The notes: a model not told the origin generated them from the letters alone. Positions 41,748 to 50,786 are shown, counted from the stretch's first letter. The stretch is 64,000 bases of DNA from Acidobacteriota bacterium (GCA_022340585.1 JAJDNS010000067.1:22211-86210), one strand, 5' to 3'. Made by a program: numbers and translations.

Positions 41748-44003
41748 ATGAATGACGGGGCGGACGACTCTCGCCGGGCGGCCGAGCGCGCTCGGCAGCC
41801 GGTCCGGCGCGACACCACGATCCGCGAGTGGCCCGAGGCCGGCCTCGTCGTCACCGGGGGCCCCGCCGATCCCCCCTCCAGCGTCCGGGTGGAGTCGGGC
41901 CGGGTCGTGGAGATCGACGGTCGCGGCGAGGACCGCTTCGACTCCATCGACCGTTTCATCGCCCGGCACGCCCTCGACCCGCAGGTGGCGGAGGAAGCCA
42001 TGGCCCTCTCTCCCCTGGAGCTCGCCCGGCGCCTGTTTCACCCGGACGTCGAGGCCCCGGAGGTGCGGCGTCTGTTCTCCGGCCTGACCCCGGCACGCCT
42101 GGTCGAGGTCATGGGCGAGCTCGACGTGTTGGAGATGATGCTGGCGCTCCGCAAGATGCGCCTCCGGAACCGCACCGCCAACCAGGCGCACGTGACCAAC
42201 CTGCGCGACCACCCGGCGCTGCTGGCCGCGGACGCCGCCGAGGCGGCGGCGCGGGGCTTCGCCGAGGTCGAGACCACGGTCGGGGTGGCGGGCATGGCTC
42301 CCTTCAACGCGGTCGCCGTCCTGATCGGATCCCAGGTGGGCCGGCCCGGGGTCCTGACCCAGGCCGCAGTCGAGGAGGGCGTGAACCTCCGCCTGGCCAT
42401 GAAGGGGCTCGTGAGCTACGCGGAGACGCTCTCGGTCTACGGGAACGAGGAGTCGTTCAGGGACGGGGACGACACCCCGTGGTCCAAGTCCTTCCTGGCC
42501 GCCGCCTACGCCTCCCGCGGGGTGAAGGTGCGCTTCACCTCCGGGTCCGGGTCCGAGGTTCTCCTCGGGCACGCCCACGGCCAGTCGATGCTCTACCTGG
42601 AGGCGCGCTGCATCCTCCTGGTCAAGGGCGCGGGGAGCCAGGGCATTCAGAACGGGGCCATCAGCTGCATCGCCCTGCCCCTCTCCCTTCCCCGGGGGAT
42701 CCACGGCGTCCTCGCCGAGAACCTGATGGCCGCGAGCGTGGGCCTCGAGGTGGCGAGCGGCAACGACGCCATGTCCTCCCACAGCGAGATGCGGAAGACC
42801 GCGAAGCTCATGCTCCAGATGCTGCCGGGCACGGACTTCGTGACCTCGGGCTACAGCGTCATGCCCCGCCAGGACAATCTCTTCGGCGGCGGGAACTTCG
42901 ACTCGAACGACCTGGACGCCTGGACGGCGATCCAGAGAGACCTCGGGGTCGACGGCGGGATCACCCCCGTGGACGAAGGGGAGATCGGTCGCGTGCGCCG
43001 CCGGGCCGCCGAGGCGGTGCAGGCCACCTGGGCCGAGATGGGCTTTCCGGCCATCGGTGACGAGGAGGTGACCGCGGCGGTGGACGCCCGCGACAGCGGC
43101 GACCTGCCCCCTCGGGCGCAGTCGGCGGACGCGGCCGCCGCCCGCCAGTTCCTCGATTCGTCGGCGACGGTCCTGGACCTGGCCGCGGCGCTGGGCCGGC
43201 GGGGCTTCGCCCGAGAGGCCGAGGCTCTCGTCGCCCTGACCCGCCAGCGGGCGGCTGGCGACTACCTCCAGCCCTCGGGGATCCTCGTCGAGGACGGCCC
43301 GGACCTCGCGGCCGCGAGCGCGATCAACGACCCGCACCGCTACCGGGGCCCCGGGACGGGGTACCGCGTCGAGGGAGAGAGGCGGCGGGAGCTCGAGAGC
43401 GTGCCCTTCGCCCTGGACCCTCGCACCCTCGGACGGGTGGAAGACGCGGAGGACCTCTTCGTCGAAGAGAGAGATGCCGCACCGGGCCGTGAGACCGAGG
43501 TCGTCGTGGCCCTGGGGCCGGCCCTTGGAGCACGGCTCCAGCGGACCCTCGGGGAATTGCCCCACCGCGACGTCGTCGAGGCGGTCCTCGAGGGCCTGCG
43601 CGAGGAGCAGGTCCCGGCTCGACTCGTGCGCGTGCGCGACACCGCGGACTGTGCCTTCATCGGTCACGAGGGGGCGCGGCTGTCCGGCTCCGGGGTGGCC
43701 ATCGGCATCCAGTCCCGTGGGACCGCGGTGATCCACCAGCGGGACCTCGCCCCCCTCGACAACCTGGAGCTCCTGAGCCACGCGCCGAGTCTCACCCTCG
43801 ACTCCTACCGGGCCCTGGGACGCAACGCGGCCCGCTACGCCCGGGGCCAGTCCACCGAGCCGGTCCCCGTGCGCATCGACAACATGGCCCGCCTCAAGTA
43901 CATCGTCCAGTCGACCCTGCTGCACCGCGCCGAGGTGGAGGCCACGACACCCGGGGCTCGGGCCGTCGAGGTGGTGCTCCGAGCGCGGGAGGAGGGGGCA
44001 TGA
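41748..44003 (+). CDS. B12-dependent diol/glycerol dehydratase, fused large and medium subunits (PduC-PduD)
   Basis: 751 residues from ATG 41748. Residues about 90-570 match PduC/DhaB1: A-N-Q-A-H-V-T-N at 144-151 (substrate and K+ site), E-T-T-V-G-V-A-G-M-A-P-F-N, Y-A-E-T-L-S-V-Y-G, T-S-G-S-G-S-E-V, G-I-Q-N-G-A-I-S-C and S-G-N-D-A. Residues about 585-745 match the medium subunit PduD: D-T-A-D-C-A-F-I-G-H, G-S-G-V-A-I-G-I-Q-S-R-G-T, D-N-L-E-L. The large subunit normally ends before a separate medium gene; here one chain carries both. The first about 90 residues are an extra low-complexity tail. The enzyme dehydrates 1,2-propanediol to propanal, or glycerol to 3-hydroxypropanal, using adenosylcobalamin. 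No reactivase or microcompartment genes are in the window. Confidence 0.9.
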   Translation: MNDGADDSRRAAERARQPVRRDTTIREWPEAGLVVTGGPADPPSSVRVESGRVVEIDGRGEDRFDSIDRFIARHALDPQVAEEAMALSPLELARRLFHPDVEAPEVRRLFSGLTPARLVEVMGELDVLEMMLALRKMRLRNRTANQAHVTNLRDHPALLAADAAEAAARGFAEVETTVGVAGMAPFNAVAVLIGSQVGRPGVLTQAAVEEGVNLRLAMKGLVSYAETLSVYGNEESFRDGDDTPWSKSFLAAAYASRGVKVRFTSGSGSEVLLGHAHGQSMLYLEARCILLVKGAGSQGIQNGAISCIALPLSLPRGIHGVLAENLMAASVGLEVASGNDAMSSHSEMRKTAKLMLQMLPGTDFVTSGYSVMPRQDNLFGGGNFDSNDLDAWTAIQRDLGVDGGITPVDEGEIGRVRRRAAEAVQATWAEMGFPAIGDEEVTAAVDARDSGDLPPRAQSADAAAARQFLDSSATVLDLAAALGRRGFAREAEALVALTRQRAAGDYLQPSGILVEDGPDLAAASAINDPHRYRGPGTGYRVEGERRRELESVPFALDPRTLGRVEDAEDLFVEERDAAPGRETEVVVALGPALGARLQRTLGELPHRDVVEAVLEGLREEQVPARLVRVRDTADCAFIGHEGARLSGSGVAIGIQSRGTAVIHQRDLAPLDNLELLSHAPSLTLDSYRALGRNAARYARGQSTEPVPVRIDNMARLKYIVQSTLLHRAEVEATTPGARAVEVVLRAREEGA

Positions 44004-44368
44004 GGTACCCGCTCTACCGCGAGGCCCGCGAGCGGATCACGCTGCCGAGCGGGCGGCCGGTTGCGGAGTTCTCGCTGGAGAGTCTCGAGGCGGGCCGCCT
44101 CGGCCCCGAGGACCTGGGGATTCACGAGGAGACACTGCGGGCCCAGGCCGCGATCGCCGAGAAGGCGGGGTTTGCACCCCTGGCCCGGAACCTGGAGCGG
44201 GCGGCGGAGCTGACGCGGGTGCCGGCGGAGAAGATCCTGGAGATCTACGAGGCCTTGCGAAGGGGCAGGGACGCCGCGGCCCTCTTGGCGCTCGCCGCCG
44301 AGGTCGAGCGGGATCACGGCGCGGTCCGGACCGCGGCGTTCATCCGTGAGGCGGCAGGTCAGCCCTAG
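44000..44368 (+). CDS. diol/glycerol dehydratase small subunit (PduE-like)
   Basis: 122 residues; ATG overlaps the stop of the large-medium fusion (ATGA). It has the small-subunit pattern R-E-R-I-T-L-P-S-G-R-P, L-G-P-E-D-L-G-I-H-E-E-T-L-R-A-Q and the late I-L-E-I-Y-E-A-L-R-R-G-R. It is shorter than enterobacterial PduE (about 170) because the N-terminal extension that targets the enzyme into microcompartments is missing, consistent with a cytosolic, shell-free enzyme. Confidence 0.88.
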   Translation: MRYPLYREARERITLPSGRPVAEFSLESLEAGRLGPEDLGIHEETLRAQAAIAEKAGFAPLARNLERAAELTRVPAEKILEIYEALRRGRDAAALLALAAEVERDHGAVRTAAFIREAAGQP

Positions 44369-44372
44369 AGGG

Positions 44373-45290
44373 TCACCGGGGATCGACGATCCCGTCCTTC
44401 GGCTCCCACTGCAGCCAGCGCCGGGCCTCCTCGAGGCTCCACCGCAGGCCCGGGTTGCGGGACATGGCGTTGACGACGACGAAGCCGTCGGGCCAGCCCG
44501 TCCCGTCCGCCTCGAGGGCCCGGTCCATGAGACGGGTGTAGTCGCGGTTCGAGAGCCACAGCTCGCGGAACCACTGCGCCGCTCGGGCGACCTCCGGATC
44601 GGCCTCGGCTCCTCTCACCGGCTCCATGCTCGGGGTCCCCGCCACCGAGAGCGTCTCCGGGACGTTCTCCCCCACCTGGACCCACCCGATCCGGAGGGAG
44701 ACGGCCGTGCACCGCCCGGCGCTCCGCCGGGCCAGGGTCCGGCACATCCTTTCCCCGGCGAGCTTGGGGACGGCGTAGGCCGTGGCGTTCATCGGCCGCG
44801 AGCCGGCGCGCCACACCGTGCCGACCCGCGGCTCGAAGTCCGTGCCGAGCTGTCCCGGACCCAGCGTCTCCTTCAGGTATCCCCCCATGACGTGGCTCGA
44901 GGACACGAAGACCAAGCGGCGCAGGCGCTCGTTGTCGGCGGCAGCCGCGAGCAGGTTCGCGGTCATGTCCAGGGAGGCCACCGCGTCGGACCAGGTCGCC
45001 TCCGGACGAGGGTTCTGCGCCGCGAGATGGACGACGGCGCGGGCCTGGGCCGCCGGTTCCCGCCACCGGGGGTCGTCCCAGTCGGTGAGGTCCGCCTGGC
45101 GCAGCTCGACGGCTGGCCCGGGGCCGGAACGCTCCCGGGCACACTGCTCCAGGCTGCCGAGATGGTCCGGCGTCGGGGGGACCACGTCGACGCCCACGAC
45201 GCGGTCTGCGTGGGACTGGCGGGCGAGGTGAGAGGTCAGCTTCCAGCCCGCGTTGCCCAGGGCGCCGGTGACCAGGATGGTGCCGCTCAT
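44373..45290 (-). CDS. NAD-dependent epimerase/dehydratase (extended SDR)
   Basis: 305 residues. Rossmann motif G-A-L-G-N-A-G-W near the N-terminus, V-V-H-L-A-A-Q-N, and the active-site Y-A-V-P-K (Tyr-x-x-x-Lys). It would act on a nucleotide sugar or other NAD-linked hydroxyl compound. The gene is 12 bases downstream of the desulfurase-SelD gene on the same strand, so the two are probably co-transcribed, though no metabolic link to selenium is apparent. Convergent with the dehydratase small subunit (4-base gap). Confidence 0.85.
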   Translation of the reverse strand: MSGTILVTGALGNAGWKLTSHLARQSHADRVVGVDVVPPTPDHLGSLEQCARERSGPGPAVELRQADLTDWDDPRWREPAAQARAVVHLAAQNPRPEATWSDAVASLDMTANLLAAAADNERLRRLVFVSSSHVMGGYLKETLGPGQLGTDFEPRVGTVWRAGSRPMNATAYAVPKLAGERMCRTLARRSAGRCTAVSLRIGWVQVGENVPETLSVAGTPSMEPVRGAEADPEVARAAQWFRELWLSNRDYTRLMDRALEADGTGWPDGFVVVNAMSRNPGLRWSLEEARRWLQWEPKDGIVDPR

Positions 45291-45302
45291 TCTCGTTCGT
45301 CG

Positions 45303-47522
45303 TCAGTCATGCCGGCAGGTGATCCGACCGCTGCCACTCTCGGCGACCGTCCCGATGCGGGCCGCGGTGACACCCCCCGCCCCGAGGCGCGCGTCCAGGT
45401 CCTCGGCGTGCTCCGCCGCGACGGCGATCAGCAACCCCCCCGAGCTCTGGGCGTCGGCGAGAATCCGCTTGTCCACCTCGCTCTGCCCCTCCGCCCAGGT
45501 GACGTGGGCCGAGACGTGGGCGAGGTTCTCGAGCGAGCCCCCGGGGACGAGGCCGGCCGAGGCCAGGTCCCGCACTCCCTCGAGGATCGGCACACGGTCG
45601 ACGTCGAGGATCACGTCCACGCCCGAGGCCGCCGCCAGCTCGCGGAGGTGGCCCAGCAGGCCGAACCCGGTGACGTCGGTGCAGGCGTGAACCCCCTCGG
45701 CCGCGCTCATCGCCTCGGCCGCGGCTCGGTTGAGTTGTCGCATCGTGGCGATGGCGCCCGCCACCACCTCGGGAGACGCCATGTCCTGCTTCGCGGCGGT
45801 GGCGAGGATCCCGGTCCCGATGGGCTTGGTGAGGAACAGCACGTCGCCGGGCCGGGCCCCAGCGTTGGTGAGGACGCGGTCCGGGCTCACGGTCCCCGTC
45901 ACCGCCAGGCCGAACTTCGGCTCCGTGTCCTCGACCGAGTGGCCCCCCACGATCTCGATGCCCGCCTCCCGGGCGACCTCGGCCGCCCCTTGGAGGATCA
46001 TCTCGAGGACGGAGAGATCGAGGCGCCTCGACGGGAAGCCGACGACGCTCAGCGCGAAGCGCGGGGTGGCCCCCATGGCGTAGATGTCGCTCAGGGAATT
46101 GGCGGCGCTGATCGCCCCGAAGTCGCGCGGGTCGTCACAGATCGGGGTGAAGAAGTCGACGGTCTGGACGAGGGCGAGGTCGTCGGTGAGGCGGTAGACC
46201 GCCGCGTCGTCGGCGGTGGAGATCCCGACCAGGACCCGGGGATCGGTGATCGGGGGCAGCGACCTCAGGACGGTCTCGAGCTCCTGGGGGCGCAGCTTGC
46301 AGGCGCAGCCCAGTCCGTGGGTGAAGCGGGTCAGGCGGACCGGGCCCGCGTCGTCGGCCGCGAGGCCCGGGGCTTCGTCCTCTCCCCGCAACCGCCCCAC
46401 CACCTCGGCCACGACCCGCGCGGCCTCGTCCACCTCGCTCTCGGTGGTGCCGCGGCCCACGGAGAACCGCACCGTCCCCATCGCCTCGCGCACCGGCACC
46501 TTCATGGCCTGGAGGACGGTGGAGAGGTCGACGCCCTCGGCGTGGCACGCGGCGCCGGCCGAGGCCGCGACGCGGTCGCCCACCTCGGTGAGGAGCGTGG
46601 AGGCGTCGACGCCGGCAAAGCAGACGCTGAGGGTGTTCGGAAGGCCTTCCTCCGGATCGCCGTTCACCCGCACCGGACCGAGCGCGTCCTCCAGCCGGGC
46701 GTGCAGGCGGTCGCGCAGCGCGCGCGTGCGCCGGCCCGTCTCGTCGAGGCGGTCGGCGGCCAGCGCGGCCGCTTTCCCAAGGCCGACGATTTCGAGGACG
46801 TTCTCGGTACCGGCTCGTCGGTTCGACTCGTGCCCGGCGCCGTGCACGAGCTTGGGGAGCGTGCGACCCGAGCGGATGTAGAGCGCCCCGACTCCCTTCG
46901 GGGCGTAGAGCTTGTGTCCGGCCACGCTCAGGAAGTCGACCCCCAGGTCGTCGACCCGCACCGGGATCTTCCCCACCGACTGCGCCGCGTCGGTGTGCAC
47001 GAGGACACCCCTCTCGCGGGCCACGGCGGCGATCTCGGCGATGGGCTGGATCGTGCCCACCTCGTTGTTCGCGTGCATCACCGTGACGAGGATGGTGCCG
47101 GGCTGGATCGCCCGCGCCACGTCGTCGGGGTCGACGCGGCCGCGGGCGTCCACGGGCAGGTACGTGACCGCGTAGCCCTCGGCCTCCAGAGCCCGGCAGG
47201 GCTCGATCACCGCCGGGTGCTCGACGGCGGAGGTGATGATGTGGCGGCCGCGGTCGCGCAGGGACGCGGCGACCCCCTTGATCACGGTGTTGTTGGACTC
47301 GGAGCCCCCGCTGGTGAAGAGGACTTCCTCGGGGCGGCAGCCCAGGAGGGCGGCGAGCTGCCCACGGGCGGTCTCGATCGCCTGCCGGGTGGTGACCCCG
47401 TAGGCGTGGCTGCTGGACGGGTTCCCGAAGTGCTGGTGGAGGAACGGCAGCATGGCCTCCGCCACCGCCGGGTCGATGGGCGTCGTGGCGTTGTAGTCGA
47501 GGTAGATGGGGGATGCAGGCAT
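45303..47522 (-). CDS. selD: cysteine desulfurase (NifS-like) fused to selenide,water dikinase (SelD)
   Basis: 739 residues in one uninterrupted frame. Residues 1-390 form a class I aminotransferase-fold desulfurase: Y-L-D-Y-N-A-T-T-P at 7-15, H-A-N-N-E-V-G-T at 150-157, PLP-lysine Lys204 in V-A-G-H-K-L-Y-A-P-K-G, and catalytic Cys326 in A-S-A-G-A-A-C-H-A. Residues 397-739 are complete SelD: T-H-G-L-G-C-A-C-K-L with Cys406, Cys408 and Lys409 at the positions of E. coli Cys17, Cys19 and Lys20, then D-D-A-A-V-Y, D-F-F-T-P-I and G-G-H-S-V-E-D. SelD makes selenophosphate for Sec-tRNA; the desulfurase half can liberate selenium from selenocysteine, so one protein could supply and activate selenium. 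NifS-SelD fusions are known but uncommon. Confidence 0.93.
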   Translation of the reverse strand: MPASPIYLDYNATTPIDPAVAEAMLPFLHQHFGNPSSSHAYGVTTRQAIETARGQLAALLGCRPEEVLFTSGGSESNNTVIKGVAASLRDRGRHIITSAVEHPAVIEPCRALEAEGYAVTYLPVDARGRVDPDDVARAIQPGTILVTVMHANNEVGTIQPIAEIAAVARERGVLVHTDAAQSVGKIPVRVDDLGVDFLSVAGHKLYAPKGVGALYIRSGRTLPKLVHGAGHESNRRAGTENVLEIVGLGKAAALAADRLDETGRRTRALRDRLHARLEDALGPVRVNGDPEEGLPNTLSVCFAGVDASTLLTEVGDRVAASAGAACHAEGVDLSTVLQAMKVPVREAMGTVRFSVGRGTTESEVDEAARVVAEVVGRLRGEDEAPGLAADDAGPVRLTRFTHGLGCACKLRPQELETVLRSLPPITDPRVLVGISTADDAAVYRLTDDLALVQTVDFFTPICDDPRDFGAISAANSLSDIYAMGATPRFALSVVGFPSRRLDLSVLEMILQGAAEVAREAGIEIVGGHSVEDTEPKFGLAVTGTVSPDRVLTNAGARPGDVLFLTKPIGTGILATAAKQDMASPEVVAGAIATMRQLNRAAAEAMSAAEGVHACTDVTGFGLLGHLRELAAASGVDVILDVDRVPILEGVRDLASAGLVPGGSLENLAHVSAHVTWAEGQSEVDKRILADAQSSGGLLIAVAAEHAEDLDARLGAGGVTAARIGTVAESGSGRITCRHD

Positions 47523-47542
47523 GGAGAGGAGAGGCCCAGATC

Positions 47543-47548
47543 ATTGTA
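47543..47548 (-). promoter_or_regulatory. putative -10 box (TACAAT) of the desulfurase-SelD operon
   Basis: On the minus strand TACAAT lies 20 bases upstream of ATG 47522. The divergent glycan gene has its own TACAAT at 47620-47625. Confidence 0.4.
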
Positions 47549-47619
47549 GCGGGGGCATGCGCGCGCGTGTCCTCCCCGGAGGACAGCATACAACATTCGG
47601 GACCTGCCGCTGCCGCGGG

Positions 47620-47625
47620 TACAAT
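47620..47625 (+). promoter_or_regulatory. putative -10 box (TACAAT) of the GT-methyltransferase gene
   Basis: TACAAT in GGGTACAATATAGAC, ten bases upstream of GTG 47636, again leaving almost no untranslated leader and no Shine-Dalgarno. Confidence 0.45.
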
Positions 47626-47635
47626 ATAGACGCGC

Positions 47636-49909
47636 GTGGGGACTCTCCTTCCGTGGAAGACGCCGGCCACTCTGCTGGAGTGGTTTGACGCGCGTGGCCT
47701 CCTTCGATGGGGCGCCCCGGAGAGACTCCGGGAGAGCCGGCGGTGGACGGCGAAGGGACGACCCCGGCGAGGCCAGGGAGGGCTCGAGCCGCTCGACATC
47801 GACGATGGCCGGATGGTCCCCCGCGATCCGAGGGCGGAGGTCGAGGGACAGGCGTTCTCCAATCCGGTGGGCTCGGCACAAGCCTACTTCGGTCTCGAGC
47901 GACCCCATCGGCTGGCCAACCGCGAGCTGGAGATCGAGGTGGAGGTGTTCGGGGACGCGGCGGCCGAGATCCGGATCGACTACGACTCGATCGACCACTC
48001 GGTGCAGGTGGTGCCGCAGCACCCCGGAGCCTTCAAGCGGACCTCCTCGCGGTCGCTTCGGCCTTCGGGCGACTGGGAGCGACTTAGGTTCCGGCTGGAC
48101 GACGCCCGTTTCTGTGGTCGATTGAACTCCGGCGACTTCAGGGTGGTCTCGAGCCGCCCGCACGGGCCGTTGTTCGTGCGGAGCGTCTTCGTCCGGGCGA
48201 CGGCCAACCGGGAAACCAGCGATGCGCGGGCGCCCTGGCGCAACGGCAGCGCGGCATTCGATCTCCCGAACGACCCGGATCCCGAGGTGTCGATCGTCAT
48301 CCCGGTCTGGAACCACCTGGCCATGACACTCGAGTGCCTGCGAGCCCTCCGGAGCCACACCGAGGGTTCGTACGAGGTCGTGGTCGTGGACAACGGCTCG
48401 TCGCCACGGGCGGAGGCGGTGCTCGGTCGCATCCGGAACCTCCGGCTTCACCGGCACGAGTCCAATCTCGGCTTCGCCCGCGCCTGCAACGAGGGCGCCC
48501 GCCGGGCCCGGGGCCGGCACGTGCTCTTTCTCAACAACGACACGATCCCCCAGCCGGGATGGCTGCCCCCGCTGCTCGCCGCATTCCGGAAGGACCCGCA
48601 TATCGACGTCGCGGGAAGCCTGCTGCTCTATCCGGACACCGGGGAGGTGCAGCACGCCGGAGTCGACATCGAGCCGGGGATGTTTCCCGTCAACCGCTAT
48701 CGCTTCCACTCCTCGGGGACGCCGGAGGTCAACCGCGACGCCGTAGTGCCGGCGGTCACCGGGGCTTGCTTGCTGACGAGCCGAGACTGCTTCGATCGGC
48801 TCGGCGGCTTCGACGAGGGCTTCGTCAACGGCTTCGAGGATGTCGACTTCTGCCTGCGCGTCGGTGAGGCCGGCGGCCTTTGCTACTACTGCGCGGACAG
48901 CGTCCTCCTGCACCACGAGTCGGCGACTCCGGGTCGTCTCGACCCGCAGCGCCAGGCGGACAACCTCGCGCAGCTGCATCGGCGTTGGCGGCATGTTGGG
49001 GGTGACCGGAGGTGGGTCCGTGATGCTCACCGGCCTCGAGGAGCGGATCGTGAAGGGGTCGGGCCATTCGATGGCGGGTTCTATTCTCGAGAGCCGGGAG
49101 CGGCGAGTAGCCGGTATTCATGTGACATCGATCTCGAAGAGCTGAACGACTCGCACTCCCTCGCCATCATGTCGGTTCGCCCGGGCAGTCGCGTACTGGA
49201 CATCGGCGCCGGAGATGGATCGGTGGCGCGTGTGCTCGCCGGGCGCGGCTGTCGCGTATCGGCCGTCGAGAGGGACGAGAGTGCCGCTCGCGAGGCATCG
49301 GACGCCTGCGAGCACGTGGCCGTCGGCGACATCGAGAACCTCGACCTCGAGCAGGCCCTCGCTGGTCGGAGGTTCGACTTCGTGCTCCTGCTCGACGTCC
49401 TCGAGCACCTCCGTGAGCCGCTCGCCACACTCGAGCGGGCAGCGGCCGTGCTGGCACCGGGCGGGCGGATCATCGCGTCGATCCCCAACGTGGCACACGG
49501 GGCCGTGCGGTTGGCCCTTCTGCGAGGCTCGTTCGAGTACACCGAGACGGGGCTGCTCGATCGCACGCACCTGCGGTTCTTCGACCGCCGGGGCGTCGAG
49601 GGGCTCTTCCGCGAGGCACGGCTGGACGTTCTCCACTGGTTGCGAACCATGCGCGGCCTGGCCGAGACGGAGATCCCGATCGACCCGCAGGCGTTTCCCC
49701 CGGCCGTGGTGAACGAGCTGGCCCGGGATCCAGAGGCGACGACGTACCAGTTCGTGATCGTGGCGGTTTCCAGCGCCGACTCGATCGCTCTACGCGGCGA
49801 CGACCCGTTGCCCGAGTCCTTGCAGAAGCACGTCCTGGCCACGGCCCGGCGGTTCCGTGAGGTCGAGACCTGTACCCGATCCCCCGCTCGGAAACCCGCT
49901 GCGGGCTGA
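47636..49909 (+). CDS. GT2 glycosyltransferase-methyltransferase fusion
   Basis: 757 residues from GTG 47636. Residues 1-215 are an unassigned beta-rich domain. Residues about 217-450 are a GT-A glycosyltransferase: S-I-V-I-P-V-W-N, V-V-D-N-G-S-S, L-N-N-D-T (the metal-binding acidic motif is N-N-D-T here, as in rhamnosyl/GT2 relatives), G-G-F-D-E-G-F and E-D-V-D-F-C. Residues about 505-715 are a class I methyltransferase (L-D-I-G-A-G-D-G-S, L-D-V-L-E-H-L, R-T-H-L-R-F-F). A glycan is presumably extended and O-methylated. The C-terminus ends abruptly; related proteins continue into a coiled coil that is seen here only in another frame (see 49868-50048). Confidence 0.88.
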   Translation: MGTLLPWKTPATLLEWFDARGLLRWGAPERLRESRRWTAKGRPRRGQGGLEPLDIDDGRMVPRDPRAEVEGQAFSNPVGSAQAYFGLERPHRLANRELEIEVEVFGDAAAEIRIDYDSIDHSVQVVPQHPGAFKRTSSRSLRPSGDWERLRFRLDDARFCGRLNSGDFRVVSSRPHGPLFVRSVFVRATANRETSDARAPWRNGSAAFDLPNDPDPEVSIVIPVWNHLAMTLECLRALRSHTEGSYEVVVVDNGSSPRAEAVLGRIRNLRLHRHESNLGFARACNEGARRARGRHVLFLNNDTIPQPGWLPPLLAAFRKDPHIDVAGSLLLYPDTGEVQHAGVDIEPGMFPVNRYRFHSSGTPEVNRDAVVPAVTGACLLTSRDCFDRLGGFDEGFVNGFEDVDFCLRVGEAGGLCYYCADSVLLHHESATPGRLDPQRQADNLAQLHRRWRHVGGDRRWVRDAHRPRGADREGVGPFDGGFYSREPGAASSRYSCDIDLEELNDSHSLAIMSVRPGSRVLDIGAGDGSVARVLAGRGCRVSAVERDESAAREASDACEHVAVGDIENLDLEQALAGRRFDFVLLLDVLEHLREPLATLERAAAVLAPGGRIIASIPNVAHGAVRLALLRGSFEYTETGLLDRTHLRFFDRRGVEGLFREARLDVLHWLRTMRGLAETEIPIDPQAFPPAVVNELARDPEATTYQFVIVAVSSADSIALRGDDPLPESLQKHVLATARRFREVETCTRSPARKPAAG

Positions 49910-50048
49910 GGCCCTGGAGGCGGTACGGACGAGCGTCGCTGCGCTCGAGGCCGAGCGGGAGGATTCGCGGCTGCTCCTGGCGGCGCCAGGCGTGTGTCTG
50001 GTGAGGGCGGGCCACCTATGGGCTAACGCCGTACTCGAAGCGCCGTAA
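49868..50048 (+). pseudogene. frame-shifted C-terminal remnant of the GT-methyltransferase
   Basis: Switching frame near base 49870 continues the protein as L-R-A-E-A-L-E-A-V-R-T-S-V-A-A-L-E-A-E-R-E, a heptad coiled coil of the kind that follows the methyltransferase in related multi-domain proteins, before ending at 50048 inside the convergent sulfotransferase gene. Either a real frameshift has truncated a longer gene or the sequence contains an indel error. Confidence 0.35.
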
Positions 50049-50786
50049 CCCGACCGCCCCCACCTCCATCAGCCGCCCGACCTCCTGCCGGGGACGGGTT
50101 CGCCAACGGCCAATGCTCGCCGGGGGATCCACCTCCCTCTCGATCACGTCGGCACGGGCGGGAACACCCCGCGCCCTCGAGATCGCCCGCAGCTGCCCGT
50201 AGGCCCACGTGGGGCGGGCGCACACGTCCTCGAACCGGAGCCTCAGATACCGCGGACCGAGACGACTCTCACCGTACTCGGCGGCCATGAGGTTCACACG
50301 CTGCCAGTACGCGATCGCCTGCACCTCCTCGGGGCAGCACCGCTCCTCAGCAGTCAGCACCTGGTCTCCGAACATCCGGAGCTGGTTGCGGTCCCTCGAG
50401 TAGGCCATGTCGAGGCCGTCTCGCACGAGGTGCACGAACGAGACGTCAGGGAAGAGCCGATGCCAGAAGGCCAGCATCAGGATGCTCCGAGGGACCTTGA
50501 CGCCCCACGCCTCGGTGACGTCGCCCAATCCCTCGAGATGCCGATCGAGGGCCTGCCCGAGCATCTCGCTTGCGGCCTCGGACTCCCCGCGCGGCAGGTC
50601 TCCGTTGCTCTCGAGGTAGCGGGGCAGCCACACGTCATAGAAGCGCATCACAGGCTCGGAATCTTCCGCCTCGTTGAGCTCGGATCCCATGAACACTCCC
50701 GCGCGCCGGAGCAGTCTTGCCACGACTCGAGTTCCGGAGCCTCCAAGGGCGCCGACCAGGACCGGAGCTGTGCGCACTCGGATCAC
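50016..50786 (-). CDS. sulfotransferase-like protein
   Basis: 256 residues from ATG 50786. The phosphosulfate-binding loop is G-A-L-G-G-S-G-T-R at residues 13-21, followed by a P-loop-like helix. The 3-phosphate motif region reads F-V-H-L-V-R-D-G-L-D-M-A-Y-S-R-D, as in PAPS-dependent sulfotransferases, and Y-L-R-L-R-F-E-D-V comes later. It would sulfate a glycan, matching the surrounding glycosyltransferases. Cytosolic. Convergent with, and overlapping the decayed tail of, the GT-methyltransferase gene. Confidence 0.83.
   Translation of the reverse strand: MIRVRTAPVLVGALGGSGTRVVARLLRRAGVFMGSELNEAEDSEPVMRFYDVWLPRYLESNGDLPRGESEAASEMLGQALDRHLEGLGDVTEAWGVKVPRSILMLAFWHRLFPDVSFVHLVRDGLDMAYSRDRNQLRMFGDQVLTAEERCCPEEVQAIAYWQRVNLMAAEYGESRLGPRYLRLRFEDVCARPTWAYGQLRAISRARGVPARADVIEREVDPPASIGRWRTRPRQEVGRLMEVGAVGLRRFEYGVSP

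Noticed and set aside
44346..47549. A plus-strand open frame of 1067 residues opposite the desulfurase-SelD gene
   Set aside because: It is an antisense shadow produced by GC-rich codon bias. The composition is a monotonous G/R/H/E/V mix without domains, while the minus strand encodes two clear enzymes.
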